Shown here in pieces: positions 36,101 through 46,434 of a DNA stretch of 64,000 nt. The stretch lies in assembly GCA_037954325.1 (NCBI GenBank), contig JBBMNZ010000001.1, positions 1 to 64,000 on the forward strand, written 5' to 3'. The position numbers were made by a program, and so were the translations under genes. The stretch's first letter is position 1, and the number at the start of each line of letters is the position of its first letter. The notes below the pieces were generated by a model. The model did not search any database. It saw nothing but the letters and a program-made list of their open reading frames with translations, and was not told the origin of the DNA. The DNA is from Fistularia commersonii (taxonomy: Eukaryota; Chordata; Actinopteri; Syngnathiformes; Fistulariidae).

Positions 36101-37170
36101 ATGATGTGTGATGTAGCGCCACAGTCTACCATCAGTCCATTTTTTCTGATATTTTCCGGAGGGACTTTTTGACTGACCTTGAATACAAAAGTTTGCTCAT
36201 CTTCCTTATCTTTGTCTTGGATGTCTGTGTTTTGTTTGACCGAGTCTTCTTTGGGCTTGGATTTTCTTCTGCATGTCTCATCGGTGTGGGTTGTGCTTCT
36301 GTGATAGCTGCACCATTTTGGCCCTGATTTTTGGTGACAAGCTTTTGCCATATGGCCACGGTTTCCACATCCATAGCAGATCACGGTTGACATGTCCACT
36401 TTCATTACATTGTCTGATTTGGTTTTGCTGTCAAACTTTTCAGTCTCTTCATAACTTCTTAGTTTACTCTTGAACTGAATAAACGTAATTTCTTCACTGC
36501 TCTGAGTTACGTGAATGACGAAGGGCTTGTACGGTTCTGGAAGCCCTTTCATAACCATAGCGATCATCAGCTCATCACTTATCACCTGTTTTGTGTTTCT
36601 CAGAGCGGTGACTGCCTTTTCTGCTCTGATAATGTAATCTGTTATTGTTTCGTCGGGTTCCTTCTTGAGTGAGCATAGTTCGCTGTACAGGGAAATAATT
36701 CTGGGCTTCCCCTGGCTGGCGTAATGATCCCGTAATATTTTCAAAGCTTTTCGACCGTCATCTGCGGCTTCCCTCATTACCAATGATAGACTTTTATCAT
36801 CGAGGAACTGGATAAGCTCAGCGTAGCATTCTGCATTTTTATCTGGGTCGGGCTCAACAGTTGAAAGTATTGTCTCTTTCAAACCTTCGAGTCGCATGTG
36901 TCCCAGAAACTTTACTTCCCAAAGCTCGTAGTTGTTTTCGTCTCCATCGAAAACCAAACGTTGCCATCTTCCTCCTTTTGTTCGTTGCCTGGGCCCATAA
37001 CCTGTTGCGTTTAAGTTTGCAGCTTCTTCGTTTTCCATGTTTCGGAAGGAATTCACAAGTTTGCCTTGTTTGAATCGTCTTTTATTTTCTTCTTCACAGC
37101 TCCGGGAATCAACATCGGTTAGCCATGGGACATGTACAGTACAGAGTGAGGGAAAAATTCCCGCCAGCAC
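33100..37170 (-). CDS. gag-pol: Ty1/copia gag-pol polyprotein, frameshifted near its end
   Basis: A 1356-residue single frame encoding the retrotransposon polyprotein. Gag (about 70-250) begins with FDGDENNYELWEVKF, typical of copia gag. A CX2CX4HX4C zinc knuckle is at 265-278. The protease active site is D349 in VDCGATSHI, with Cys where Ser or Thr is usual. The integrase zinc finger has H497, H502, C532 and C535, followed by the catalytic triad D562, D623, E659 (D-35-E). An acidic linker at about 780-850 precedes reverse transcriptase (about 943-1190) with WVDDL at 1098-1102. RNase H has D1268, E1311 or E1313, and D1347. The frame stops early after GDNQGAMVRIL, and the rest of RNase H is in another frame. 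The first 56 residues lie in the 5' LTR; M45 (37038) is a likelier start than M1, because the transcript may begin downstream of M1. Gag and Pol form one frame, so their ratio must be set some other way. Confidence 0.93.
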   Translation of the reverse strand: MLAGIFPSLCTVHVPWLTDVDSRSCEEENKRRFKQGKLVNSFRNMENEEAANLNATGYGPRQRTKGGRWQRLVFDGDENNYELWEVKFLGHMRLEGLKETILSTVEPDPDKNAECYAELIQFLDDKSLSLVMREAADDGRKALKILRDHYASQGKPRIISLYSELCSLKKEPDETITDYIIRAEKAVTALRNTKQVISDELMIAMVMKGLPEPYKPFVIHVTQSSEEITFIQFKSKLRSYEETEKFDSKTKSDNVMKVDMSTVICYGCGNRGHMAKACHQKSGPKWCSYHRSTTHTDETCRRKSKPKEDSVKQNTDIQDKDKEDEQTFVFKVSQKVPPENIRKNGLMVDCGATSHIITQEDKFIRFDEFFNPNKHYMELADGTRRNKVALKRGDAEVLLQDIEGKPVLVTLRGALFIPSYPQDFISVKAATADGASVIFKEGENRLITKEGKIFSIEECDRLYYIRTVNYQQLYDDTVNDMMSRDKVNLTCDVKTWHEIMGHCNVKDVLKLPNLVEGMKITGQTKVDCNVDCNVCTEGKFTNSRNRQADAKADAPLKMVHTDLSGPIEPAGQEGHKYVISFTDDYSGAVFVYFLKYKSEATLATEKFLADSAAYGRVKCIRSDNGTEYTGNAFQSLLREKGIRHETSSPYSPHQNGTAERQWRTLFEMARCMLIEKGLPKVLWPYAVQTAAHIRNRCYNDRHKNTPYFMLTGRKPNLSKMWIFGTECYAYKHDTKKLDPRCERGIFVGYSKKSPSYLVYNPLTEKVSKQRLVKFIKKGRIEQQTQTDDYETEIQGYEGTESTDETSIDVSQSENKTDNHIQNEDESTNADVSHDEETAENVQNEKETRSDIKPRYNQTSRYPRRKRVVPRYLEDYQTDYINNDKNHTTIDYCYRTVCGVPQNYSEALKSPLAPGWNCAMREEIDSLKQNDTFELTTLPEGRKVIGGKWVFALKENAEGGQIFKARYVAKGYNQTEGIDYYETFAPTANITSVRALMQIAVQNNLIVHQMDVKTAYLHAPIHEEIFLEQPEGFEMMSETGEKLVYRLKKSLYGLKQSGRNWYELLNDHLEQDNFVRNLSDHCVYRKQTENGDTIIVIIWVDDLIIAASSNDALSTFKQNMKFKFNMKDLGKLSYFLGIQFEQKGDEIKMNQTKYILKMLQRFGMSECKAKSTPSEQKLEGIPVADENEQSEPVDPKEYREIVGSLIYAMTCTRPDISWIVSKLSQNLAMPKVENLVAAKHVLRYLKGTADYELSFKKNKEDLNLIAYSDSDWASSVEDRRSTTGYCFSLTKQGPAIAWKSRKQPTVALSTCEAEYIGLATTAQENMYLSQLLNGMDNKMYSCTTIYGDNQGAMVRIL
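35570..35593 (-). repeat. 12-bp in-frame tandem duplication in integrase zinc finger
   Basis: The plus-strand word acgttacagtct occurs twice in a row, giving DCNV twice (residues 527-534) just before C535. The finger thus has three candidate cysteines (C528, C532, C535). The usual C-X2-C spacing survives as C532 and C535. Whether this is fixed in the family or private to this copy cannot be told here. Confidence 0.75.
36989..37002 (-). other. Primer-binding site for half initiator tRNA-Met
   Basis: The 14 nt abutting the 5' LTR read CTGGGCCCATAACC on the plus strand, identical to nucleotides 27-40 of the animal initiator tRNA-Met (anticodon stem and CAU loop). The element-sense complement GGTTATGGGCCCAG would pair with a tRNA cut in its anticodon arm, as established for Drosophila copia, instead of the usual 3' CCA end. 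The site also encodes gag residues GYGPR (57-61) in frame. The tRNA sequence is recalled, not searched. Confidence 0.85.
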
Positions 37171-37358
37171 CGCTATACCAAAAAAAGAACACTGACGTAG
37201 ACGTTAACGTCAAGTTAGCTGAACAGTCGCGAAAAACTAAAACAAGTCCCAAACCTTGTCATAAAGTGCCATACATTTCCTGAGAGTAGATACAAATAAA
37301 ACATATGTATACTAGAATGTAAACTCAAATAAAACTAATGAGATCACCTATCTAAACA
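37003..37358 (-). repeat. copia 5' LTR, containing promoter and gag start
   Basis: The 356-bp LTR at the transcription-start end. The gag frame opens inside it: M1 at 37170 and M45 at 37038, continuing unbroken through the primer site. The outer end reads TGTTTAG on the minus strand against TGTTGAG in the 3' LTR. No clear TATA box; a weak GGTATAGC lies near 37175-37182 on the minus strand. Confidence 0.93.
37193..37211. promoter_or_regulatory. CRE-like palindrome in the copia 5' LTR
   Basis: The plus strand has TGACGTA followed by the perfect 12-bp palindrome GACGTTAACGTC (37200-37211). The ACGT cores resemble CREB/ATF binding sites. In the 3' LTR a C-to-A change breaks the palindrome (gaagttaacgtc). 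Regulatory use is an inference from motif and position upstream of the likely start. Confidence 0.4.
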
Positions 37359-37363
37359 AAGCT
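37359..37363. repeat. Target-site duplication of copia element (right)
   Basis: AAGCT directly after the 5' LTR, followed by ttttcgataaag, which resumes the satellite monomer in register. Confidence 0.92.
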
Positions 37364-40300
37364 TTTTCGATAAAGAGTGGAAATAACTAAAGATTCCTTA
37401 GAAGCAGGTTACTGGAGATGAAATATGTTGAAAAGGACCAGATTCTGCACAATATATGTCAAAATCATTTTGATCCTGAGACATTTTGAAAAGATATAGT
37501 CATGCGGTCAAAGAGTGTTAATCTCATTGAGGTGAAGCGTTTTCGAAAAAGAGTGGAAATAACTAAAAATTCCTTTGAAGCAAAGTTACTGGAGCTTAAA
37601 TATGATGAAAAGGACCATATACTGCACAATATTTGTCAAAATCATTGCGATCTTAAAAACTTTTGAAAAGATATAGTCATACGGTCAAAAAGTGTTTTTC
37701 TCACTGAGTTGAAGCGTTTTCGATAAACAGTGGAAATAACTAAAGATTCCTTAGAGGCAGCTTTCTGGTGCTGAAATATGTTGAAAAGGACCCATTTCTT
37801 TACAATATATGTCAAAGACATTGTGAGCCTGCAACATTTTGAAAGGATTTAATCATACGGTCAAAAAGTATTTATCTCACTGAGTGGAAGCATTTTTCAA
37901 TAAAGAGTGTAAATAACTAAAGATTCCTTAGAAGCAGCTTACTGGTGCTGATATATGTTGAAAAGGACCAGATTTTGCACAATATATGTCAAAATAATTT
38001 TGACCCTGGAACATTTTGAAAAGATATAGTCATGCGGTCAAAGAGTTTTAATCTCATTGAGGTGAAGCGTTTTCGATAAAGAGTGGAAATAACTAAAGAT
38101 TAATTTGAAGCAACTTTCTGGTGCTGAAATATGTTGAAAAGGACCAGATTCTGCACAATATATGTCAAAATCATTGTGATCCTGGAACATTTTGAAAAGA
38201 TATAGTCATGCGGTCAAAGAGTTTTAATCTCATTGAGGTGAAGCGTTTTCGATAAAGAATGGAAATAACTAAAGATTAATTCGAAGCAACTTTCTGGTGC
38301 TGAAATATGTTGAAAAGGACCAGATTCTGCGCAGTATATGTCAAAATCATTGTGATCCTTCAACATTTTGAAAATATATAGTCATACGGTCAAAAAGTTT
38401 CTATCTCACTGAGTTGAAGCGTTTTCGATAAAGAGTGGAAATCACTCAAGATTCCTTAGAAGCAGGTTACTGGTGCTGAAATATGTTGGAAAGGACCAGA
38501 TTCTGCACAATATATGTCATAATCATTGTGATTCTGCAACATTTTGAAAAGACATAGCCATACGGACAAAATTGTTAATCTCACTGAGGTGAATAGTTTT
38601 CAATAAAGAGTGGAAATAACTAAAGACTCCTTGGAAGCAGGTTACTGGTGCTGAAATATGTTGGAAAGGACCAGATTCTGCACAATATATGTCAAAATCA
38701 TTGTGATCCTACAATATTTTGAAAAGATATAGCCATACGGTCAAAAAGTGTTAATCTCACTGAGGTGAATCGTTTTCAATAAAGAGTGGAAATCACTGAA
38801 GATTACTTAGAAGCAGCTTACCGGTGCTGAAATATGTTGAAAAGGACAAGATTCTGCACAATATATGTCAAAAACATTGCGATCTGAAAAAATTTTGAAA
38901 ATATATTGTCATACAGTAAAAAGGTGTTTTTCTCACTGAGTTGAAGCGGTTTCGATAAAGAGTTGAAATAACTAAAGATTCCTTAGAAGCAGCTTACTGG
39001 TGCTGAAATATGTTGAAAAGGACCAGATTCTGCACAATATATGTCAAAATCATTGTGATCCTGAGACATTTTGAAAAGATATAGTCATGCGGTCAAAAAG
39101 TGTTAATCTCATTGAGGTGAAACGTTTTCAAAAAAGAGTGGAAATAACTAAAGATTCCTTTGAAGCAAAGTTACTGGAGCTTAAATATGATGAAAAGGAC
39201 CAGATTCTTCACAATATTTTTCAAAATCATTGCGATCTTAAATACTTTTGAAAAGATATAGCCATACGGTCAAAAACTGTTTTTCTCACTGAGTTGAAAC
39301 GTTTTCGATAAAGAGTGGAAATAACTAAAGACTCCTTAGAGGCAGCTTTCTGGTGCTGAAATATGTTGAAAAGGACCCAATTCTGCACAATATATGTCAA
39401 AGACATTGTGATCCTGCAATATTTTGAAAAGATTTAGTCATACGGTCAAAAGGTGTTTTTCTCACTGAGTTGAAGCGTTTCCGATAAAGAGTGGAAATAA
39501 CTACAGAATCCTTAGACGCAGATTTCTGGTGCTGAAATATGTTGAAAAGGACCCGATTCTACATAATATATGTAAAAACATTGTGATCCTGCAATATTTT
39601 GAAAAGATATAGCCATACTGTCAAAAAAAGTTTATCTCACTGAGTTGAAGCGTTTTCGATAAAAAGTGGAAATCCCTCAATATTCCTTAGAAGCAGGTTA
39701 CTGGTGCTGAAATATGTTGAAAAGGACCAGATTTTGCACAGTATATGTCAAAATCATTGTGATCCTGCAACATTTTGAAAAGATATAGCCATATGGTCAA
39801 AAGGTGTTTTTCTCATTGAGTTGAAGCGTTTTTTAATAAAGAGTGGAAAAAACTAAAGATTCCTTGGAAGCAGCTTACTGGTACTGAGATATGTTGAAAA
39901 GGACCAGATTCTGCACAATATATGTCAAAATCATTGTGATCCTGCAACCTTTTGTAAAGATATAGCCATACGGTCAAAAAGTGTTTATCTCACTGAGTTG
40001 AAGCGTTTTCGATAAAGAGTGGATATAACTACAGAATCCTTAGAAGCAGCTTACTGGTGCTGAAATATGTTGGAAAGGACCAGATGTTGCACAATATATG
40101 TCAAAATCATTGTGATTCTGCAACATTTTGAAAAGACATAGCCTTACGGACAAAAAGTGTTTATCTCACTGAGGTGAAGCGTTTTCAATAAAGAGTGGAA
40201 ATAACTAAAGATTCCGTGGAAGCAGGTTACTGGTGCTGAAATATGTTGAAAAGGACAAAATTCTGCACAATATATGTCAAAATCATTGTGATGCTGGAAT

Positions 40301-43300
40301 GTTTTAAAAAGATATAGCCATACGGTCAAAAATTGTTTATCTCACTGAGTTGAAGCATTTTCGATAAAGAGTGGAAATAACCAAAGATTCCTTGGAAGCA
40401 GCTTACTGGTACTGAAATATGTTGAAAAGGACCAGATTCTGCACAATATATGTCAAAATCATTGTGATCCTGCAACCTTTTGTAAAGATATAGCCATACG
40501 TTCAAAAAGAGTTTATCTCAATGAGTTGAAGCGTTTTCGATAAAAAGTGGAAATCCCTCAATATTCCTTAGAAGCAGGTTACTGGTGCTGAAATATGTGG
40601 AAAAGGACCAGATGTTGCACAGTATATGTCAAAATCATTGTGATCCTGCAACATTTTGAAAAGATATAGCCTTACGGTCAAAAGGTGTTTTTCTCACTGA
40701 GTTGAAGCGTTTTTTAATAAAGAGTGGAAAAAACTAAAGATTCCTTGGAAGCAGCTTACTGGTACTGAAATATGTTGAGAAGGACCAGATTCTGCACAAT
40801 ATATGTCAAAATCATTGTGATCCTGCAACCTTTTGTAAAGATATAGCCATACGTTCAAAAAGTGTTTTTCTCACTGAGTTGAAGCGGTTTCGATAAAGAG
40901 TGGAAATCCATAAAGATTCCTTAGAAGAAGGTTACCGGTGCTGAAATATGTTGAAAAGGACCAGATTCTGCACAATATATGTCAAAATCATTGTGATCCT
41001 ACAATATTTTGAAAAGATATAGCCATACGGTCAAAAACTGTTTATCTCACCAAGTTGAAACATTTTCGAAAAAGAGTGGAAATCACTGAAGATTCCTTAG
41101 AAGCAGCTTACTGGTGCTGAAATATGTTGAAAAGGACAAGATTCTGCACAATATATGTCAAAATCATTGTGATCCTGGAACATTTTGAAAAGATATAGTC
41201 ATACGGTGAAAAAGTGTTTATCTCACTGAGTTGAAGCATTTTTTAATAAAGAGTGTAAATAACTAAAGATACCTTGGAAGCAGATTAATGGAGCTTAAAT
41301 ATGTTGAATACATAATATATGTAAAAACACTGTGATCCTGCAATATTTTGAAATGATATAGCCATACGGTCAAAAAGTGTTTATGTCACGGAGTTGAAGC
41401 GGTTTCGATAAAGAGTGGAAATCCATAAAGATTCCTTAGAAGAAGGTTACTGGTGCTGAAATATGTTTAAGAAGGACCAGATTCTGCACAATATATGTCA
41501 TAATCATTTTGATCCTGCAACATTTTGAAAAGATATAGCCATACGGTCAAAAAGTGTTTATCTCACCGAGTTGAAGCATTTTCGAAAAATATTGTAAATC
41601 ACAAAAGATTCCTTAGAAACAGGTTACTGGTGCTGAAATATGTTGAAAAGGACCAGATGTTGCACAGTATATGTCAAAATCATTGTGATCCTGCAACATT
41701 TTGAAAAGATATAGCCTTACGGTCAAAAGGTGTTTTTCTCACTGAGTTGAAGCGTTTTTTTAAAAATGAGTGGAAAAAACTAAAGATTCCTTGGAAGTAG
41801 CTTACTTGTACTGAAATATGTTGAGAAGGACCAGATTCTGCACAATATATGTCAAAGACATTGTGATCCTGCGACATTTTGAAAAGATATAGCTATACGG
41901 TCAAAAATTGTTTATCACACCGAGTTGAAGCATTTTTGAAAAAGAGTGGAAATCACTAAAGATTCCTCAGAGGCAGCTTTCTGGTGCTGAAATGTGTTGA
42001 AAAGGACCAGATTCTGCACAATATATGTCAAAATCATTGTGATCCTGCAACCTTTTGAAAAGATATAGCTATACGGTCAAAAAGTGTTTAGCTCACTGAG
42101 TTGAAGCGTTTTCAATAAAGAGTGGAAATAACTAAAGATTTCTTAGAAGCAGGATACTGGTACTGAAATATGTTGAAAAGGACCAGATTCTGCACAATAT
42201 ATGTCAAAATCATCGTGATCCTGTACCATTTTGCAAAGATATAGCCATACGGTCAAAAAATGTTTATCTCACTGAGTTGAAGCGTTTTGGATAAAGAGTT
42301 GAAATAACTAAAGTTTCCATATAAACAGGTTACTGGTGTTGCAATAAGTTGAAAAGGACAAGATTCTGCAAAATATATGTCAAAATCATTGTGGTCCTGC
42401 AACATTTTGAAAACATATAGCCATACAGTCAAAAAGTGTTTATCTCACTGAGTTGAAGCATTTTTTTAATAAAGAGTGTAAATAACTAAAGATTCCTTGG
42501 AAGCAGGTAACTGGAGCTTAAATATGTTGAATACATACTATATTTAAAAACACTGTGACCTTAAATATTTTGAAAAGATATAGTCATACGGTCAAAAAGT
42601 GATTTATCTCACTGAGTTGAAGCGGTTTCGATAAAGAGTGGAAATCCCTCAAGATTCCTTAGAAGCAGGTTACTGGTGCTGAAATATGTTGAAGAAGGAC
42701 CAGATTCTGCGCAATATATGTCATAATCATTGTGATCCTGCAACCTTTTGTAAAGATATAGCCATACGTTCAAAAAGTGATTTATCTCACTGAGTTGAAG
42801 CGGTTTCGATAAAGAGTGGAAATCCATAAAGATTCCTTAGAAGAAGGTTACTTGTGCTGAAATATGTTGAAAAGGACCAGATTCTGCACAATATATGTCA
42901 AAATCATTGTGATCCTGCAACCTTTTGTAAAGATATAGCCATACGGTCAAAAAGTGTTTATCTCACTGAGTTGAAGCGTTTTCGATAAAGAGTGGAAATA
43001 ACTACGGAATCCTTCGAAGCAGCTTACTGGTGCTGAAATATGTTGGAAAGGACCAGATTCTGCACAATATATGTCAAAATCATTGTGATTCTGCAACATT
43101 TTGAAAAGACATAGCCATACGGACAAAAAGTGTTTATCTCACTGAGGTGAAGCGTTTTCAATAAAGATTGGAAATAACTAAAGATTCCTTGGAAGCAGGT
43201 TACTGGTGCTGAAATATGTTGAAAAGGACCAGATTCTGCACAATATATGTCAAAATCATTGTTATGCTGGAATGTTTTAAAAAGATATAGCCTTACGGTC

Positions 43301-43789
43301 AAAAATTGTTTATCTCACTGAGTTGAAGCATTTTCGATAAAAAGTGGAAATAACCAAAGATTCCTTGGAAGCAGCTTACTGGTACTGAAATATGTTGAAA
43401 AGGACCAGATTCTGCACAATATATGTACAAATCATTGTGATCCTGCAACCTTTTGTAAAGATATAGCCATACGTTCAAAAAGAGTTTATCTCAATGAGTC
43501 TAAGCGTTTTCGATAAAAAGTGGAAATCCCTCAATATTCCTTAGAAGCAGGTTACTGGTGCTGAAATATGTTGAAAAGGACCAGATGTTGCACAGTATAT
43601 GTCAAAATCATTGTGATCCTGCAACATTTTGAAAAGATATAGCCATACGGTCAAAAGGTGTTTTTCTCACTGAGTTGAAGCGTTTTTTCATAATGAGTGG
43701 AAAAAACTAAAGATTCCTTGGAAGCAGCTTACTGGTACTGAAATATGTTGAGAAGGACCAGATTCTGCACAATATATGTCAAAATCATT

Positions 43790-45880
43790 GTGATCCTGCA
43801 ACCTTTTGTAAAGATATAGCCATACGTTCAAAAAGTGTTTATCTCACTGAGTTGAAGCGGTTTCGATAAAAAGTGGAAATAACTCAAGATTCCTTAGAAG
43901 CAGGTTAATGGAGCTGAAATATGTTGGAAAGGACCAGATTCTGCACAATATATGTCAAAATCATTGTGATCCTGAGACATTTTGAAAAGATATAGTCATG
44001 CGGTCAAAGAGTGTTAATGTCATTGAGGTGAAGCGTTTTCAAAAAAGAGTGGAAATAACTAAAGATTCCTTTGAAGCAAAGTTACTGGAGCTTAAATATG
44101 ATGAAAAGGACCAGATTCTTCACAATATTTTCAAAATCATTGTGATCTTAAAAACTTTTGAAAAGATATAGCCATACGGTCAAAAAGTGTTTATCTCACC
44201 AAGTTGAAACAATTTCGAAAAAGAATGGAAATCACTGAAGATTCCTTAGAAGCAGCTTACTGGTGCTGAAATATGTTGAAAAGGACAAGATTCTGCACAA
44301 TATATGTCAAAATCATTGTGATCCTGGAACATTTTGAAAAGATATAGTCATACGGTCAAAAAGTGTTTTTCTCACTGAGTTGAAGCATTTTTTAATAAAG
44401 AGTGTAAATAACTAAAGATGCCTTGGAAGCAGGTTACTGGAGCTACAATATGTTGAATACATAATATATTTAAAAACACTGTGATCCTGCAATATTTTGA
44501 AAAGATATAGCCATACGGTTAAAAAGTGTTTATCTCACTGAGTTGAAGCGGTTTCGATAAAGAGTGAAAATCCATAAAGATTCCTTAGAAGAAGGTTACT
44601 GGTGCTGAAATATGTTGAAGAAGGACCAGATTCTGCACAATATATGTCAAAATCATTGTGATCCTGCAACCTTTTGAAAAGATATAGCTATACGGTCAAA
44701 AAGTGTTTATCTCACTGAGTTGAAGCGTTTTCGATAAAGATTGGAAATAACTAAAGATTCCTTGGAAGCAGGTTACTGGTGCTGAAATATGTTGAAAAGG
44801 ACCAGATTCTGCACAATATATGTCAAAATCATTGTGATCCTGCAACCTTTTGTAAAGATATAGCCATACGTTCAAAAAGTGTTTATCTCACTGAGTTGAA
44901 GCGGTTTCGATAAAAAGTGGAAATAACTCAAGATTCCTTAGAAGCAGGTTAATGGAGCTGAAATATGTTGGAAAGGACCAGATTCTGCACAATATATGTC
45001 AAAATCATTGTGATCCTGAGACATTTTGAAAAGATATAGTCATGCGGTCAAAGAGTGTTAATGTCATTGAGGTGAAGCGTTTTCAAAAAAGAGTGGAAAT
45101 AACTAAAGATTCCTTTGAAGCAAAGTTACTGGAGCTTAAATATGATGAAAAGGACCAGATTCTTCACAATATTTTCAAAATCATTGTGATCTTAAAAACT
45201 TTTGAAAAGATATAGCCATACGGTCAAAAAGTGTTTATCTCACCAAGTTGAAACAATTTCGAAAAAGAATGGAAATCACTGAAGATTCCTTAGAAGCAGC
45301 TTACTGGTGCTGAAATATGTTGAAAAGGACAAGATTCTGCACAATATATGTCAAAATCATTGTGATCCTGGAACATTTTGAAAAGATATAGTCATACGGT
45401 CAAAAAGTGTTTTTCTCACTGAGTTGAAGCATTTTTTAATAAAGAGTGTAAATAACTAAAGATGCCTTGGAAGCAGGTTACTGGAGCTACAATATGTTGA
45501 ATACATAATATATTTAAAAACACTGTGATCCTGCAATATTTTGAAAAGATATAGCCATACGGTTAAAAAGTGTTTATCTCACTGAGTTGAAGCGGTTTCG
45601 ATAAAGAGTGAAAATCCATAAAGATTCCTTAGAAGAAGGTTACTGGTGCTGAAATATGTTGAAGAAGGACCAGATTCTGCACAATATATGTCAAAATCAT
45701 TGTGATCCTGCAACCTTTTGAAAAGATATAGCTATACGGTCAAAAAGTGTTTATCTCACTGAGTTGAAGCGTTTTCGATAAAGATTGGAAATAACTAAAG
45801 ATTCCTTGGAAGCAGGTTACTGGTGCTGAAATATGTTGAAAAGGACCAGATTCTGCACAATATATGTCAAAATCATTGTG
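43790..45880 (+). repeat. Tandem duplication, 1044-bp unit
   Basis: The word tttcgataaaaagtgg at 43861 recurs at 44905, offset 1044, followed by the same order of variants: ggttaatggagctg, then gttaatgtcattgagg, then ccaagttgaaacaatttcg, then the ttgaatacat deletion form. The unit is six monomers, one of them shortened. Only one copy of this unit is present in the homologous segments at about 50.6 and 54.6 kb. Confidence 0.82.
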
Positions 45881-46434
45881 ATCCTGCAACCTTTTGTAAA
45901 GATATAGCCATACGTTCAAAAAGTGTTTTTCTCACTGAGTTGAAGCGGTTTCGATAAAGAGTGGAAATCCATAAAGATTCCTTAGAAGAAGGTTACCGGT
46001 GCTGAAATATGTTGAAAAGGACCAGATTCTGCACAATATATGTCAAAATCATTGTGATCCTACAATATTTTGAAAAGATATAGCCATACGGTCAAAAACT
46101 GTTTATCTCACCAAGTTGAAACATTTTCGAAAAAGAGTGGAAATCACTGAAGATTCCTTAGAAGCAGCTTACTGGTGCTGAAATATGTTGAAAAGGACAA
46201 GATTCTGCACAATATATGTCAAAATCATTGTGATCCTGGAACATTTTGAAAAGATATAGTCATACGGTGAAAAAGTGTTTATCTCACTGAGTTGAAGCAT
46301 TTTTTAATAAAGAGTGTAAATAACTAAAGATACCTTGGAAGCAGATTAATGGAGCTTAAATATGTTGAATACATAATATATGTAAAAACACTGTGATCCT
46401 GCAATATTTTGAAATGATATAGCCATACGGTCAA

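Larger units (their letters stand above)
32522..37358 (-). mobile_element. Ty1/copia LTR retrotransposon, near complete
   Basis: A 4837-bp element on the minus strand with two 356-bp LTRs (TGTTG...AACA), 5-bp target duplication AAGCT, PPT, PBS and one gag-pol frame. Domain order gag, protease, integrase, reverse transcriptase, RNase H identifies Ty1/copia (integrase before RT). The LTRs differ at two positions I can see (about 0.6 percent), so the insertion is recent. A frameshift close to the end of RNase H probably makes this copy non-autonomous unless it is a sequencing error. The family resembles animal copia lineages such as Hydra or GalEa; that placement is a guess from overall style. 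Confidence 0.95.

Noticed and set aside
36132..36374. Minus-strand 80-codon frame inside the gag-protease region
   Set aside because: An alternative frame of gag-pol that overlaps the zinc knuckle coding region; no domain of its own.
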